This document shows positions 18,670-26,397 of a stretch of 64,000 nucleotides of DNA, piece after piece; the stretch's first letter is position 1, and each line of letters opens with the position of its first letter. Source of the stretch: CAXPZW01 sp049594615 (lineage in GTDB: Bacteria > Bacteroidota > Bacteroidia > Flavobacteriales_D > Sanyastnellaceae); the NCBI GenBank assembly GCA_049594615.1, contig JBMYJR010000002.1, positions 62,001 through 126,000 on the forward strand, written 5' to 3'. Made by a program: the position numbers and the translations under genes. The notes beneath the pieces were generated by a model. It saw only the letters and a program-made list of their open reading frames with translations, was not told where the DNA came from and did no database searches.

Positions 18670-19716
18670 ATGCGCAACCTCTTCTTCCTCCCACTTCTCC
18701 TGCTCTTTGCCGCCTGCCAATCGCACGAAACCGGCGAAAACCCGGACATGCTTGAACCCAACGTACCCGAGTGGGCATTGGTTATCCATGGCGGCGCAGG
18801 CTACTTTGACTCCGAGTCGTACACCGATGAAGAAGAAGCCGCGTACCGCGACCGTTTGACCGCGGCGTTGGACGCCGGAGAAGCCGTGTTGGCCGCTGGA
18901 GGCAGTAGCACCGACGCGGTGGTGGCTGCCATCCAGGTGCTGGAGAACAGCCCACTGTTCAACGCAGGCAAAGGTGCTGTATTTACCGCCGAAGGCATCA
19001 ACGAGATGGACGCCAGTATCATGCGAGGCTCGGACTTGAATTGTGGTGCGGTCACTGGCATCCAACAAGTCAAGAACCCGATCACTGCTGCACGCGCGGT
19101 CATGGAACACAGTGAGCACGTGTTTTTCAGCGGCGGTGGCGCCACCTTGTTTGCACAAGACCAAGGATTGACCATGGTGGATTCCAGCTACTTCTGGAGC
19201 GAAAAATCGTGGAACCGTTACATGCGCATCAAAGCCAACGAAGATTCTTTGGCTGCAGCCGGGCAGGCCTTCCACCTGCACCGCTGGCCGGACGCCAAGT
19301 TTGGTACCGTTGGTTGCGTGGCCTTGGACAAAGAGGGCAACCTGGCCGCCGGTACTTCAACTGGGGGCATGACCTTCAAACGCAATGGACGCATCGGGGA
19401 TAGCCCGGTGATTGCCGCCGGTACCTATGCCGACAACAACTCAGCTGCCATCTCCTGCACAGGACACGGAGAATTCTTTATTCGTACTGCGGTGGCGCAT
19501 GACATCTGTGCCCGTGTGGAGCACGGGGGCGCATCGCTCGAAGAAGCTGCGCGTGCGGTGGTGATGGACAAGCTGGTGCGCATGGAAGGCGAGGGGGGCA
19601 TCATTGGCCTTGATCACCACGGCAATGTGGCCATGACCTTCAACTCCGCTGGAATGTTCCGCGGCTTCCGCAAGTCCACCGGCGAGACCGCCGTCAAGAT
19701 GTACGGGAACGAATAG
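18670..19716 (+). CDS. Isoaspartyl peptidase/L-asparaginase (Ntn hydrolase) lipoprotein
   Basis: 348 residues with a lipoprotein signal (lipobox FAAC, Cys16). The family signatures are HGGAG (40-44), GKGAVFTAEG (100-109), NEMDASIM and the autocleavage/nucleophile site at Thr213 in KFGTVGCVALD, then GTSTGGMTFKRNGRIGDSP and GHGEFFIR. Plant-type asparaginases are made as precursors that self-cleave before this Thr and then hydrolyse isoaspartyl dipeptides or asparagine. The lipobox places it in the envelope, which suggests processing of external peptides. Its stop codon is 4 bases from the stop of the convergent gene at 19721. Confidence 0.92.
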   Translation: MRNLFFLPLLLLFAACQSHETGENPDMLEPNVPEWALVIHGGAGYFDSESYTDEEEAAYRDRLTAALDAGEAVLAAGGSSTDAVVAAIQVLENSPLFNAGKGAVFTAEGINEMDASIMRGSDLNCGAVTGIQQVKNPITAARAVMEHSEHVFFSGGGATLFAQDQGLTMVDSSYFWSEKSWNRYMRIKANEDSLAAAGQAFHLHRWPDAKFGTVGCVALDKEGNLAAGTSTGGMTFKRNGRIGDSPVIAAGTYADNNSAAISCTGHGEFFIRTAVAHDICARVEHGGASLEEAARAVVMDKLVRMEGEGGIIGLDHHGNVAMTFNSAGMFRGFRKSTGETAVKMYGNE

Positions 19717-19720
19717 GGTT

Positions 19721-21034
19721 CTAGCGCGCTGTGTGCGCGTAAGACACCGATCGGGCGCCTGCGCTGCTGTGTACCGCTACAATGTACTGGCCTGAGGGCC
19801 AATCGGCAGCGGGTACTTCCACGGTTTGAGCCCCACGATCAGCTGTGAAGAGCAACTTTCCAAAGACGTCAAAGACACTGCAACTGTGCAGCAAAACCCC
19901 TTCAAGTGAAACACTCCAATCACCTGAGTATGTGGGTTTTATCAGTAGTTTGTAGTCCGCGATTTCTTCTATACCGATGGGCTCTTCTTCGTCCGCTGGG
20001 GGCATGCCGAAGTACACGTCGTCGATGTAGTAGGTTTGCTCGCCAATCTGCCAACCTTCAAGTCCAAAGTTGAAGAAGATAGAGGCCTTGTTAAAGGCCC
20101 AGCCCTGCCCCAATCCAGAGGCTAAAGAAGGCGTGCCAGGAACGGCATCGGAGAAGTCAAACACCATGGTTTCCCATGCTCCAGACGCGGTGGTAACGGA
20201 TTCTGTCTCGCAGGTTTGACCGCCGTCCATGGAGTTCTCCACTTTCAAGCGCACGTTGTAACCTGCTTGTGGTGACCACACGCGCACAGTCATGATGGTG
20301 GAGTCGTTGCTGAAGGGAATATTGGACACAAAACCACCTGGTGTACCGATGGTGGTGCCAGCGTAGGTCCATGCGGTTTCCATGCGTACGATACGCGCCA
20401 CGTTGTTTTCTTCGTCTTCAGGGTCGGTTTCCAGAAATGAGGTGTTGCCTGCAAAATCGGTGAGTCCGTAGTTGATGAGCGGCTCCTCAAAAGTCACCGG
20501 CAGGTCCAATTGCTCGCCGATGTAGGATTGCTTGATGTCGTCGAAATAGAAGGTTGAGGTCTCCGAACCGTCGCCGTAATTGCCAAAGTCAAACATGAAC
20601 ACCAAATCGGTGTAAACCATGGGTTGGCCGGTGTAGTCCCAGACCAAGGTTTCCCATTCGCCAGAAACGGTGGTCTCGGCGTCGTTGTCGAACGCTGCGC
20701 CGCCTTCGAGTTTAAGGCGTACCGTGGTGCCCACGGGAGCGTCGGTGTACACCTTCATCTGGATGGTTGTGTTGACAGAGAAGTCCAAGGTTTCTTCCAG
20801 AAGGATTTTGGATCCGGCCCAAATCTCACCGCCGATGCGCACGATGCGTCCCACATTTTCGCTGGGGTTTGCAGGGTTTTGGTAGGGGTTGGCCACCACC
20901 TCGCCCGTACCGCCGTCGAAGTCTACAAAGTCAGCGGTGGTGACGTCGCTTTCGAAGTAAATGGGAAGGGTTTGGGCTTGCGCAGTGATGGTCAACAGGC
21001 AGGCGCTCAGGGCAATCAGGGAAAATCGCAGCAC
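19721..21034 (-). CDS. Secreted T9SS type A protein with two carbohydrate-binding-like domains
   Basis: About 437 residues from a GTG at 21034, chosen because it starts a good signal peptide (LRFSLIALSACLLTITAQAQ); the frame is open to another GTG at 21136, but that lies in the T-run of the upstream gene's terminator. Two related beta-sandwich domains follow (~25-185 and ~190-345), each ending with an FYFDDI/YYIDDV strand, typical of carbohydrate-binding-like modules in secreted Bacteroidota proteins. The last ~75 residues (YSGDWSVSLEG ... FDVFGKLL ... WPSGQYIVAV) are a T9SS type A sorting domain. No catalytic domain is visible, so it may be a glycan-binding surface protein. A double inverted repeat upstream suggests regulated expression. 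Confidence 0.72.
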   Translation of the reverse strand: MLRFSLIALSACLLTITAQAQTLPIYFESDVTTADFVDFDGGTGEVVANPYQNPANPSENVGRIVRIGGEIWAGSKILLEETLDFSVNTTIQMKVYTDAPVGTTVRLKLEGGAAFDNDAETTVSGEWETLVWDYTGQPMVYTDLVFMFDFGNYGDGSETSTFYFDDIKQSYIGEQLDLPVTFEEPLINYGLTDFAGNTSFLETDPEDEENNVARIVRMETAWTYAGTTIGTPGGFVSNIPFSNDSTIMTVRVWSPQAGYNVRLKVENSMDGGQTCETESVTTASGAWETMVFDFSDAVPGTPSLASGLGQGWAFNKASIFFNFGLEGWQIGEQTYYIDDVYFGMPPADEEEPIGIEEIADYKLLIKPTYSGDWSVSLEGVLLHSCSVFDVFGKLLFTADRGAQTVEVPAADWPSGQYIVAVHSSAGARSVSYAHTAR

Positions 21035-21054
21035 GATTCGGGTTTTTAAGTTGG

Positions 21055-21097
21055 AAGGTGTGAAACGTACACCTTTTGTAGTGTGCAAAGTACACTT
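21055..21097 (-). promoter_or_regulatory. Two tandem operator-like inverted repeats upstream of the T9SS protein
   Basis: AAGGTGT-N7-ACACCTT (21055-21075) and AGTGT-N7-ACACT (21080-21096) share the core GTGTGnAAnGTACAC. The centres are 23 bp apart, about two helical turns. The distal copy overlaps a promoter-like TACTTTG on the minus strand (21086-21092). This is what a dimeric repressor or activator site pair would look like; the regulator is unknown. Confidence 0.5.
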
Positions 21098-21136
21098 AAT
21101 ATTCCGCTGAACGGTAACGGCCGATAGGTTGGGCAC

Positions 21137-21159
21137 AAAAAAAGCCCGGCGAACCGGGC
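21137..21159 (-). terminator. Intrinsic terminator of the DUF5606 gene
   Basis: On the minus strand GCCCGG-TTCG-CCGGGC is followed by seven T. It lies 18 bases past the stop codon at 21178. Confidence 0.85.
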
Positions 21160-21177
21160 GGGAAAAGGGAGGGAGGC

Positions 21178-21606
21178 TTATTCAGCGCTTTCCTTTGCGT
21201 CCTCGCTGGGTGCTTCCTCGGCGTCAGGCAAGAGCAAGCCGTGCTTGTGCAGGAGGTTGTACCACTGGAAGAGCTTCTTGAGATCCGACGGGTACACGCG
21301 GTCCTCGTCAAACTTGGGGAGTACTTCACCCATGTAGTCGCGCAATTCTTCGTTGGAAGACTTATGTGAGATGGCGGGATCGTCGCCTGCGTGGTCCTTG
21401 ATTTTGTCGAAGACTTTGCTCAAGGGCACATCGTCGTCGTAGGTGTAGATGGAGATGTCCTGCAGGGCGCTCACTTTGTGGGTGGCTTGCACAGGCATAC
21501 GCTTGCCGTCGAGCAGAGATTCTACAATGATGCTGCGGCCGCTGTTGGACAGCATTTTAAACAGACCGGGTTTGCCGCTGATGGCGAGGATGTTCTCCAG
21601 GTTCAT
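21178..21606 (-). CDS. DUF5606 protein
   Basis: 142 residues, starting MNLENILAISGKPGLFKML, the conserved beginning of the DUF5606 family of Bacteroidota. The conserved LLDGKR and YTYDDDVPLSKVF segments follow. It has no signal peptide or membrane segment and is therefore cytoplasmic; the function of the family is unknown. The C-terminal 20 residues are acidic and Ala/Glu-rich. The gene has its own candidate promoter and a strong terminator, so it is probably a single-gene unit. Confidence 0.85.
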   Translation of the reverse strand: MNLENILAISGKPGLFKMLSNSGRSIIVESLLDGKRMPVQATHKVSALQDISIYTYDDDVPLSKVFDKIKDHAGDDPAISHKSSNEELRDYMGEVLPKFDEDRVYPSDLKKLFQWYNLLHKHGLLLPDAEEAPSEDAKESAE

Positions 21607-21622
21607 CGAGATGGATTTCCGA

Positions 21623-21630
21623 CAAAAATA
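21623..21630 (-). promoter_or_regulatory. Candidate -7 box of the DUF5606 gene
   Basis: TATTTTTG on the minus strand matches TAnnTTTG and lies 16 bases before the ATG at 21606. No good -33 box is seen. Confidence 0.45.
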
Positions 21631-21683
21631 GCGTCACGGTGCAGTTGCTCCTAGGTCAAGGACGCATTTTGTTGCGCAGTTAT

Positions 21684-22121
21684 TCACGCCCCTGAAGGCC
21701 AGTCTTCCAAAAACACCACTTGGCCCTCGACCCAGGTGCAGCAATGGTGTTCCAATCCGTTGGACACCGCCAAATACGGCATGCCGAGCACTTGGTTGTA
21801 CTGTACGGCCTGGTCAAACACGGCTTCAGTGAGCTTGATTTTGGGTGCTTTGCATTCCACGAGCAGCTGAGGATTTCCGGTGGCATCAAAGGTCACAATG
21901 TCGGCTCGCCGAGTAATGCCCGAAAGGGTCAACGCATGCTCAATCCCAATCCGCCCTTTGGCGTAGCCTTTGTGGTGGATCAGGTACATGACCAAATGCT
22001 GGCGCACCCACTCTTCGGGCGCGCAAACCAGCCACTTGGACCGCAGCTCATCAAAGATGTGGACCTCCCCGTGGACGCGCTTGAGGCGAAAAGGGTAGGG
22101 AGGTAGGTTCAGCGGTTGCAT
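21684..22121 (-). CDS. HsdR N-terminal-type nuclease-fold protein
   Basis: 145 residues from the ATG at 22121 (upstream in-frame starts would add 24 unlike residues). It matches the stand-alone 'type I restriction enzyme R protein N-terminal' domain family: a PD-(D/E)xK-like core is visible as RADIVTFD followed by LLVECKAPKI. Despite the name there is no helicase, methylase or specificity gene nearby, so this is not a restriction system. In Bacteroidota this protein is often found beside DNA polymerase delta, and here it is divergent from the AMP nucleosidase-holA pair. A DNA-processing role is an inference. Confidence 0.8.
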   Translation of the reverse strand: MQPLNLPPYPFRLKRVHGEVHIFDELRSKWLVCAPEEWVRQHLVMYLIHHKGYAKGRIGIEHALTLSGITRRADIVTFDATGNPQLLVECKAPKIKLTEAVFDQAVQYNQVLGMPYLAVSNGLEHHCCTWVEGQVVFLEDWPSGA

Positions 22122-22164
22122 ATTTTGCGATCTTCCGACCAAACTACTCAGCACAACCCGTTCC

Positions 22165-22938
22165 ATGAAGACCAAAGAGGAAATTGTTCGCAATTGGCTC
22201 CCCCGTTACACAGGCACCGAAATCGAGGCCTTTGGGGATTACGTCCTGCTCACCAACTTTGAAGACTACGTAGAGAAGTTTGCCGAATGGCACAAAGCAG
22301 AGGTGCACGGGCGCGACAAGGCCATGAGCAACTGCACCGCAGACAACCTCTCGATCATCAACTTTGGCATGGGGTCGGCCAACGCGGCCACGATCATGGA
22401 TTTGCTTAGCGCCAAGCGCCCCAAGGCGGTCCTGTTTTTGGGCAAGTGCGGGGCGCTCAAGTCCAAAATCAAACTCGGAGACTTTGTGCTGCCCATCGCC
22501 GGCATCCGCGGTGAAGGAGCCTCGAACGATTACTTCCCCACCGAGGTGCCTGCGCTCCCGGCTTTTGCGCTGCAGCGCGCCATCTCTTCTACGGTCCGCG
22601 ATTACAAGAAGGACTACTGGACGGGCACCTGTTACACCACCAACCGCCGCGTGTGGGAGTGGGACGAAGAGTTCAAGCAGTACCTGCGCAAGATCCGCGC
22701 GGGGGCCATCGACATGGAAACCGCCACGCTCTTTTCGGTGGGGTTTGCCAATAAAATTCCCACCGGAGCGCTGCTGCTTGTAAGCGACAACCCCATGACG
22801 CCCGACGGGGTCAAGACCTCTTCATCGGACCAAAAGGTGAGTCGGAATTTTGTTGATTTGCAGATTAAAATGGGCATCGACGCGCTGCACGAGATCAAGA
22901 ACAATGGCCGTTCTGTGCGTCACCTGCTCTGGACCTGA
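22165..22938 (+). CDS. amn: AMP nucleosidase
   Basis: 257 residues, the usual size of the short Bacteroidota form. It belongs to the nucleoside phosphorylase superfamily and would cleave AMP to adenine and ribose 5-phosphate. Recognisable segments are INFGMGSANAATIMDLL (61-77), LFLGKCGALKSKIKLGDFVL, the conserved AIDMETATLFSVGF and LLVSDNPMTPDGVKT. It is cytosolic, with no signal. holA begins 3 bases after its stop, so the two are probably cotranscribed. Confidence 0.92.
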   Translation: MKTKEEIVRNWLPRYTGTEIEAFGDYVLLTNFEDYVEKFAEWHKAEVHGRDKAMSNCTADNLSIINFGMGSANAATIMDLLSAKRPKAVLFLGKCGALKSKIKLGDFVLPIAGIRGEGASNDYFPTEVPALPAFALQRAISSTVRDYKKDYWTGTCYTTNRRVWEWDEEFKQYLRKIRAGAIDMETATLFSVGFANKIPTGALLLVSDNPMTPDGVKTSSSDQKVSRNFVDLQIKMGIDALHEIKNNGRSVRHLLWT

Positions 22939-22941
22939 TCC

Positions 22942-23958
22942 ATGGACCACCTCCGCATTCTACGAGACATCCGCTCGGGCGAAATCGCGCCCATTTACGC
23001 CCTGATGGGTGAGGAGCCGTACTTCATCGACCAGATCACCCAAGTGCTGGAAGACGAGCTGCTGACCGAGGCCGAAAAGGCCTTCAACCTCACGGTGGTC
23101 TACGGACGCGACGTGAGCATGGACCAGGTGATATCTTCGGCCAAAGCGTTTCCCATGATGGGCGAGCGCCAGGTACTCGTGGTGCGCGAAGCCCAAGCCA
23201 TGGCCGATTGGAAGAAGTCCGAGAACCTCTCGGCCTTGGAGCACTACGCCGGCAACCCGCAACCCTCCACAGTGCTGGTATTTGCCTACAAGGGAAAGAA
23301 AATGGACGGGCGTTCCAAGGCGGTCAAAAAGCTCAAGACCACCGGCGTGTGGTTCGAAAGCCCTCGCCTCAAAGAAGCCCGCATCCCCGGCTGGGTCAAG
23401 CAATACACCGAGGATCACGGCTACGCGATCACCGACAAGGCCTCCTACCTGCTCGCCGAATTCCTGGGCACCGACCTCAGCAAGCTCTCCAACGAGCTGG
23501 ACAAGCTGATGATCTTGGTACCCAAAGGCGCCGAAATTACCCCGGATGAGATCGAGAAGAACATCGGCATCTCTAAGGATTACAACATCTTCGAGCTCCA
23601 ACGCGCCCTCAGTGTGAAGGACGTGACCAAGGCCAACCGCATCGTGAACTACTTCTTGGCCAATCCCAAGACCCACCCGTTGCAAATGGTGATTCCGGTG
23701 TTGTACAGCTACTTCTCCAAGCTGCTGGTGTACAGCACGCTCAAAGACAAGAGCTCGGCCAATGTGGCCAAGGTGCTGCGCATTCCACCTTTTGTGGTGG
23801 GCGATTACGCGAAGGCGGGCCAGCTCTATCCGTACGGCAAGTTGCGCCGCATCATCGGTTACCTGCGAGAGATGGACCGCAAGGTCAAGGGCATAGATGT
23901 GGACAAAATGGAGACCGATGCGTTGATGCGCGAGATGATCTTCAAAACGTTGCACTAG
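22942..23958 (+). CDS. holA: DNA polymerase III subunit delta
   Basis: 338 residues, a standard length for the clamp-loader delta subunit, which opens the beta sliding clamp. The N-terminal AAA+-like domain includes YALMGEEPYFIDQI (14-27) and VVYGRDVSMDQV; the middle has the conserved NELDKLMI and ISKDYNIFELQ; and the C-terminal helical collar carries NPKTHPLQMVIPVLYSYFS. It follows amn by 3 bases. A gap of 75 bases then precedes ccmB. Confidence 0.93.
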   Translation: MDHLRILRDIRSGEIAPIYALMGEEPYFIDQITQVLEDELLTEAEKAFNLTVVYGRDVSMDQVISSAKAFPMMGERQVLVVREAQAMADWKKSENLSALEHYAGNPQPSTVLVFAYKGKKMDGRSKAVKKLKTTGVWFESPRLKEARIPGWVKQYTEDHGYAITDKASYLLAEFLGTDLSKLSNELDKLMILVPKGAEITPDEIEKNIGISKDYNIFELQRALSVKDVTKANRIVNYFLANPKTHPLQMVIPVLYSYFSKLLVYSTLKDKSSANVAKVLRIPPFVVGDYAKAGQLYPYGKLRRIIGYLREMDRKVKGIDVDKMETDALMREMIFKTLH

Positions 23959-23979
23959 TCACCATTTCTGGTGTGCAGC

Positions 23980-24007
23980 TTTGGTTCAGGTAGCTTAGCT
24001 AACTTCG
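23980..24007 (+). promoter_or_regulatory. Candidate promoter of the ccm operon
   Basis: TTTG at 23980-23983, a 16-bp spacer and TAACTTCG at 24000-24007 (one mismatch to TAnnTTTG). The spacer is a little short, so support is weak. The ATG of ccmB is at 24034. Confidence 0.25.
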
Positions 24008-24033
24008 TCTCAACTTACAATACAACTGTTAAA

Positions 24034-24687
24034 ATGCTCACCCTCCTCCGCAAAGAACTCCGCTTGGAATTACGCAGCCGTGAAACGCTCGTGGGGGTGG
24101 TCATGTACATGGTCAGTACAGTGTATGTATGCTACCTGAATTTCAAGGAGTTGGATGCGGTGGCCACGTGGAATGCACTGCTGTGGATCATTGTGTTGTT
24201 CACTGCGTTTCAGGCCATGGCGCGCACCTTTCGGCACGAGCCGCCACGGGTGCAGTTGTACTTGTATACACTGGTTTCACCCGAGCAATTGATCCTGGCC
24301 AAGTTGGTGTTCAACGCGCTGTTTATGGGCGTGCTTTCCTTGCTGGCGCTGGGCTGTCTGGTGTTGTTTTTGGGCGATGCGGTGCTGGCAGCGGCCAACA
24401 TGGGAGCCTTTGTTACCGGATTGGTGGTGGGCGCCATGGCCTTGGGCGCCGGGTTGACCCTCATTTCAGGCATCGCGGTCAAGACCGGAAACAACGTGGG
24501 GTTGACGGCGGTATTGGCCTTTCCGGTGCTCATTCCCGTGCTGCTGGTTTTGCGCGACATCACCTTCAGCGCGTTGCAAGGCCAAGCCTTTGCAGAAATT
24601 GTGGGAAAATTGGGCCTGTTGGGGGGCATCACCGTGCTCATTCTGGGCCTCAGCTACTTGCTGTTTCCATACCTTTGGCGCGAGTAA
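24034..24687 (+). CDS. ccmB: Heme exporter ABC transporter permease CcmB
   Basis: 217 residues from the ATG at 24034 (MLTLLRKELRLELRSRE, the typical CcmB start). Six membrane segments are visible. CcmB is the permease half of the CcmAB ATP-driven system that releases heme-loaded CcmE during cytochrome c maturation. The conserved FEP-type and EQ-containing loops of the family are only partly visible here (RHEPPRVQLYLYTLVSPEQLI). The ATPase gene ccmA is not in the window. It is the first of five ccm genes, 15 bases from ccmC. Confidence 0.88.
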   Translation: MLTLLRKELRLELRSRETLVGVVMYMVSTVYVCYLNFKELDAVATWNALLWIIVLFTAFQAMARTFRHEPPRVQLYLYTLVSPEQLILAKLVFNALFMGVLSLLALGCLVLFLGDAVLAAANMGAFVTGLVVGAMALGAGLTLISGIAVKTGNNVGLTAVLAFPVLIPVLLVLRDITFSALQGQAFAEIVGKLGLLGGITVLILGLSYLLFPYLWRE

Positions 24688-24702
24688 AAACGCCGTGTCT
24701 GC

Positions 24703-25749
24703 ATGAAATCCCTTTGGTGGAAGTTTTTGGCGCTCGCCATCTTGGTGTACGCCGCCGTTCGCAGCCTGTTGACGCCGCTGAATCCGTGCATTTTGGATGT
24801 GGGCACCGGCACGGTTTCTCCCGGAGAGCAGGTGGTGGACGTCATCGGTTACCGCACTCATTTTCAGGACGCTTCGGTGCAGTTCATGCTGCTGGCTTCT
24901 GGAGTGGTTGAAGGCGACACGGTAGCGCACTGGCTCGTCTCGCGTGAAGTGACCGCCACCGACGGCGATCACGCACAGGTCACCTTCACCATTCCCCAAC
25001 AACTGCCCGACACGGTTCTTGATCTGTACGCCAACACTGATGTGGACGGCACCCTCTACCTGCCTAATGCTCTGCGTTTGGAGAACTTCACGACGGGCAA
25101 GCCTTTGGCAGCCAGTGCCGAAATCCAAGTCGAACGCAACGAACCCGCCGAGCTCGGCTTCCCCTTCCAAGTGGTGTTGTTTGAGACCATCCGCAACCTG
25201 TGTTGGCACGTGCCCATGTGGTTCACCATGTTTTTGCTGATGATCATCGCGGTGGTCAACTCCATCCAATACCTGATCGGCGGCAAAGTCAACAACGACT
25301 TGCGTGCCAAGGGTGCGGTGGATGTGGGGCTGATGTTTTGCCTCTTGGGCCTGATCACCGGATCCTTCTGGGCCCGCTTCACCTGGGGCGACTGGTGGGT
25401 GGATGACCCCCAACTCAACGGGGCCATGGTCACCTTCATGATCTATGTGGCCTACGCCGTGCTGCGCGCCAGCATTGATGATCCCGACAAACGCGCCCGC
25501 ATTGCTGCGGTCTACAACATATTTGCCTTTGCCATGCTGGTGGTGCTGTTGATGGTGCTGCCCCGCTTCACCGAGTCTTTGCACCCGGGCAAAGGCAGCA
25601 GCCCCGCCTTTTCACAATACGATTTGGACGATACCCTGCGCTGGGTGTTTTACCCGGCGGTCATCGGTTGGATGCTGGTGTCGGTGTGGCTGTATAACCT
25701 GAACGTACGCTTGGATCGCGTACGCCTCAAAATCGAAGAGCGCTCATGA
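24703..25749 (+). CDS. ccmC: CcmC-like cytochrome c assembly protein with added periplasmic domain
   Basis: 348 residues, about 100 longer than the E. coli protein. One membrane segment at ~5-24 is followed by ~130 residues of predicted periplasmic beta-rich sequence (30-150), then about five membrane segments. The heme-handling WWD signature is at 223-235 (FWARFTWGDWWVD), and His169 in NLCWHVPMWF is the likely first heme ligand; a second His is in TESLHPGKG (about residue 286). It should transfer heme to CcmE at the periplasmic face. The stop overlaps the ccmD-like start (ATGA). The N-terminal domain is unlike classical CcmC. Confidence 0.87.
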   Translation: MKSLWWKFLALAILVYAAVRSLLTPLNPCILDVGTGTVSPGEQVVDVIGYRTHFQDASVQFMLLASGVVEGDTVAHWLVSREVTATDGDHAQVTFTIPQQLPDTVLDLYANTDVDGTLYLPNALRLENFTTGKPLAASAEIQVERNEPAELGFPFQVVLFETIRNLCWHVPMWFTMFLLMIIAVVNSIQYLIGGKVNNDLRAKGAVDVGLMFCLLGLITGSFWARFTWGDWWVDDPQLNGAMVTFMIYVAYAVLRASIDDPDKRARIAAVYNIFAFAMLVVLLMVLPRFTESLHPGKGSSPAFSQYDLDDTLRWVFYPAVIGWMLVSVWLYNLNVRLDRVRLKIEERS

Positions 25750-25985
25750 ACCCTGTTTTGACCCGAAGTCTGACAACATTGGCCTTGTTGGTGGTGTTTT
25801 CAATACACGCAACGGCCGCAGCTGACCAGCCTGTGAGCGCCTTGGAAGGCACCTTCTTCCAATCGGCCAAGTTCTACACCGTGCTTGCGGTGGTGGTGCT
25901 GATTTTGCTGGGCATGTTCGGTTATTTGTTTGTGTTGGACCGCCGCGTGCGCAAGCTCGAGGCGGAAGTTGAATCTGAAGCGTAA
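25746..25985 (+). CDS. CcmD-like small membrane protein
   Basis: 79 residues: a signal-like hydrophobic N terminus (residues 8-26), then one membrane segment (YTVLAVVVLILLGMFGYLFV) and a short basic-then-acidic tail (DRRVRKLEAEVESEA). Size, topology and its place between ccmC and ccmE match the CcmD family, which stabilises the CcmC-CcmE complex. Sequence similarity alone is weak, so the call relies on position. The ATG overlaps the ccmC stop. Confidence 0.75.
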   Translation: MNPVLTRSLTTLALLVVFSIHATAAADQPVSALEGTFFQSAKFYTVLAVVVLILLGMFGYLFVLDRRVRKLEAEVESEA

Positions 25986-25989
25986 TGTC

Positions 25990-26397
25990 ATGCAAAAGAC
26001 CCACGTTGTCCTGGTCATTCTGTTTGCCGCCCTCGCCGGCATCCTGGTGTTCAACTTTGTGGACACCAGCTCCAACGAGCCCTTTGCCACCGCGTTTGAA
26101 ATGCCCGGCACTACTTACAAAATCAAAGGCACGGTGGACAAAGCGAAAGGCATCCACTACGACCCGGAGGTGGATGCCAACCTGTGCACCTTCTACGTGA
26201 CCGATACCGAAGGGCAAACCGTCCAGGTCCACTACCGCAACAGCGAAGACCCACGCCCCCAAGGCTTGGAACAATCCGAAGAAATTGACCTTTATGGCAA
26301 AGTCGTAGATGGCCGCTTTGAAAGCAGCAAGGTCATGCTCAAATGCCCCTCGAAATACGACGAGGATAAACACCAATTTGAAACCGCAGGCAAGTGA
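25990..26397 (+). CDS. ccmE: Heme chaperone CcmE, CXXXY type
   Basis: 135 residues from the ATG at 25990. An N-terminal membrane anchor (residues 5-24) is followed by a beta-barrel domain (YKIKGTVDKAKG ... YGKVVDGRFESSKVMLKCPSKY). Classical CcmE binds heme covalently through a His; here the equivalent position is Cys119 in CPSKY (119-123), the CXXXY pattern described for the System I* branch (e.g. Desulfovibrio). His128 lies nearby but outside the usual site. It is flanked by the ccmD-like gene (4-base gap) and ccmF (4-base overlap). Confidence 0.9.
   Translation: MQKTHVVLVILFAALAGILVFNFVDTSSNEPFATAFEMPGTTYKIKGTVDKAKGIHYDPEVDANLCTFYVTDTEGQTVQVHYRNSEDPRPQGLEQSEEIDLYGKVVDGRFESSKVMLKCPSKYDEDKHQFETAGK

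Noticed and set aside
19721..21136. Longer start (GTG at 21136) for the T9SS type A protein
   Set aside because: It lies in the T-run of the DUF5606 terminator and the added residues hide the signal peptide.
21684..22121. Type I restriction system
   Set aside because: Only an HsdR-N-like domain of 145 residues is present; no helicase, HsdM or HsdS gene is nearby.
22960..23955. Minus-strand open frame opposite holA
   Set aside because: Same reason: holA covers it in the sense direction and the antisense translation is His/Val-rich without motifs.
24466..25584. Minus-strand open frame opposite ccmB-ccmC
   Set aside because: Lies across two well-supported membrane-protein genes; His/Gln-rich antisense of hydrophobic codons.
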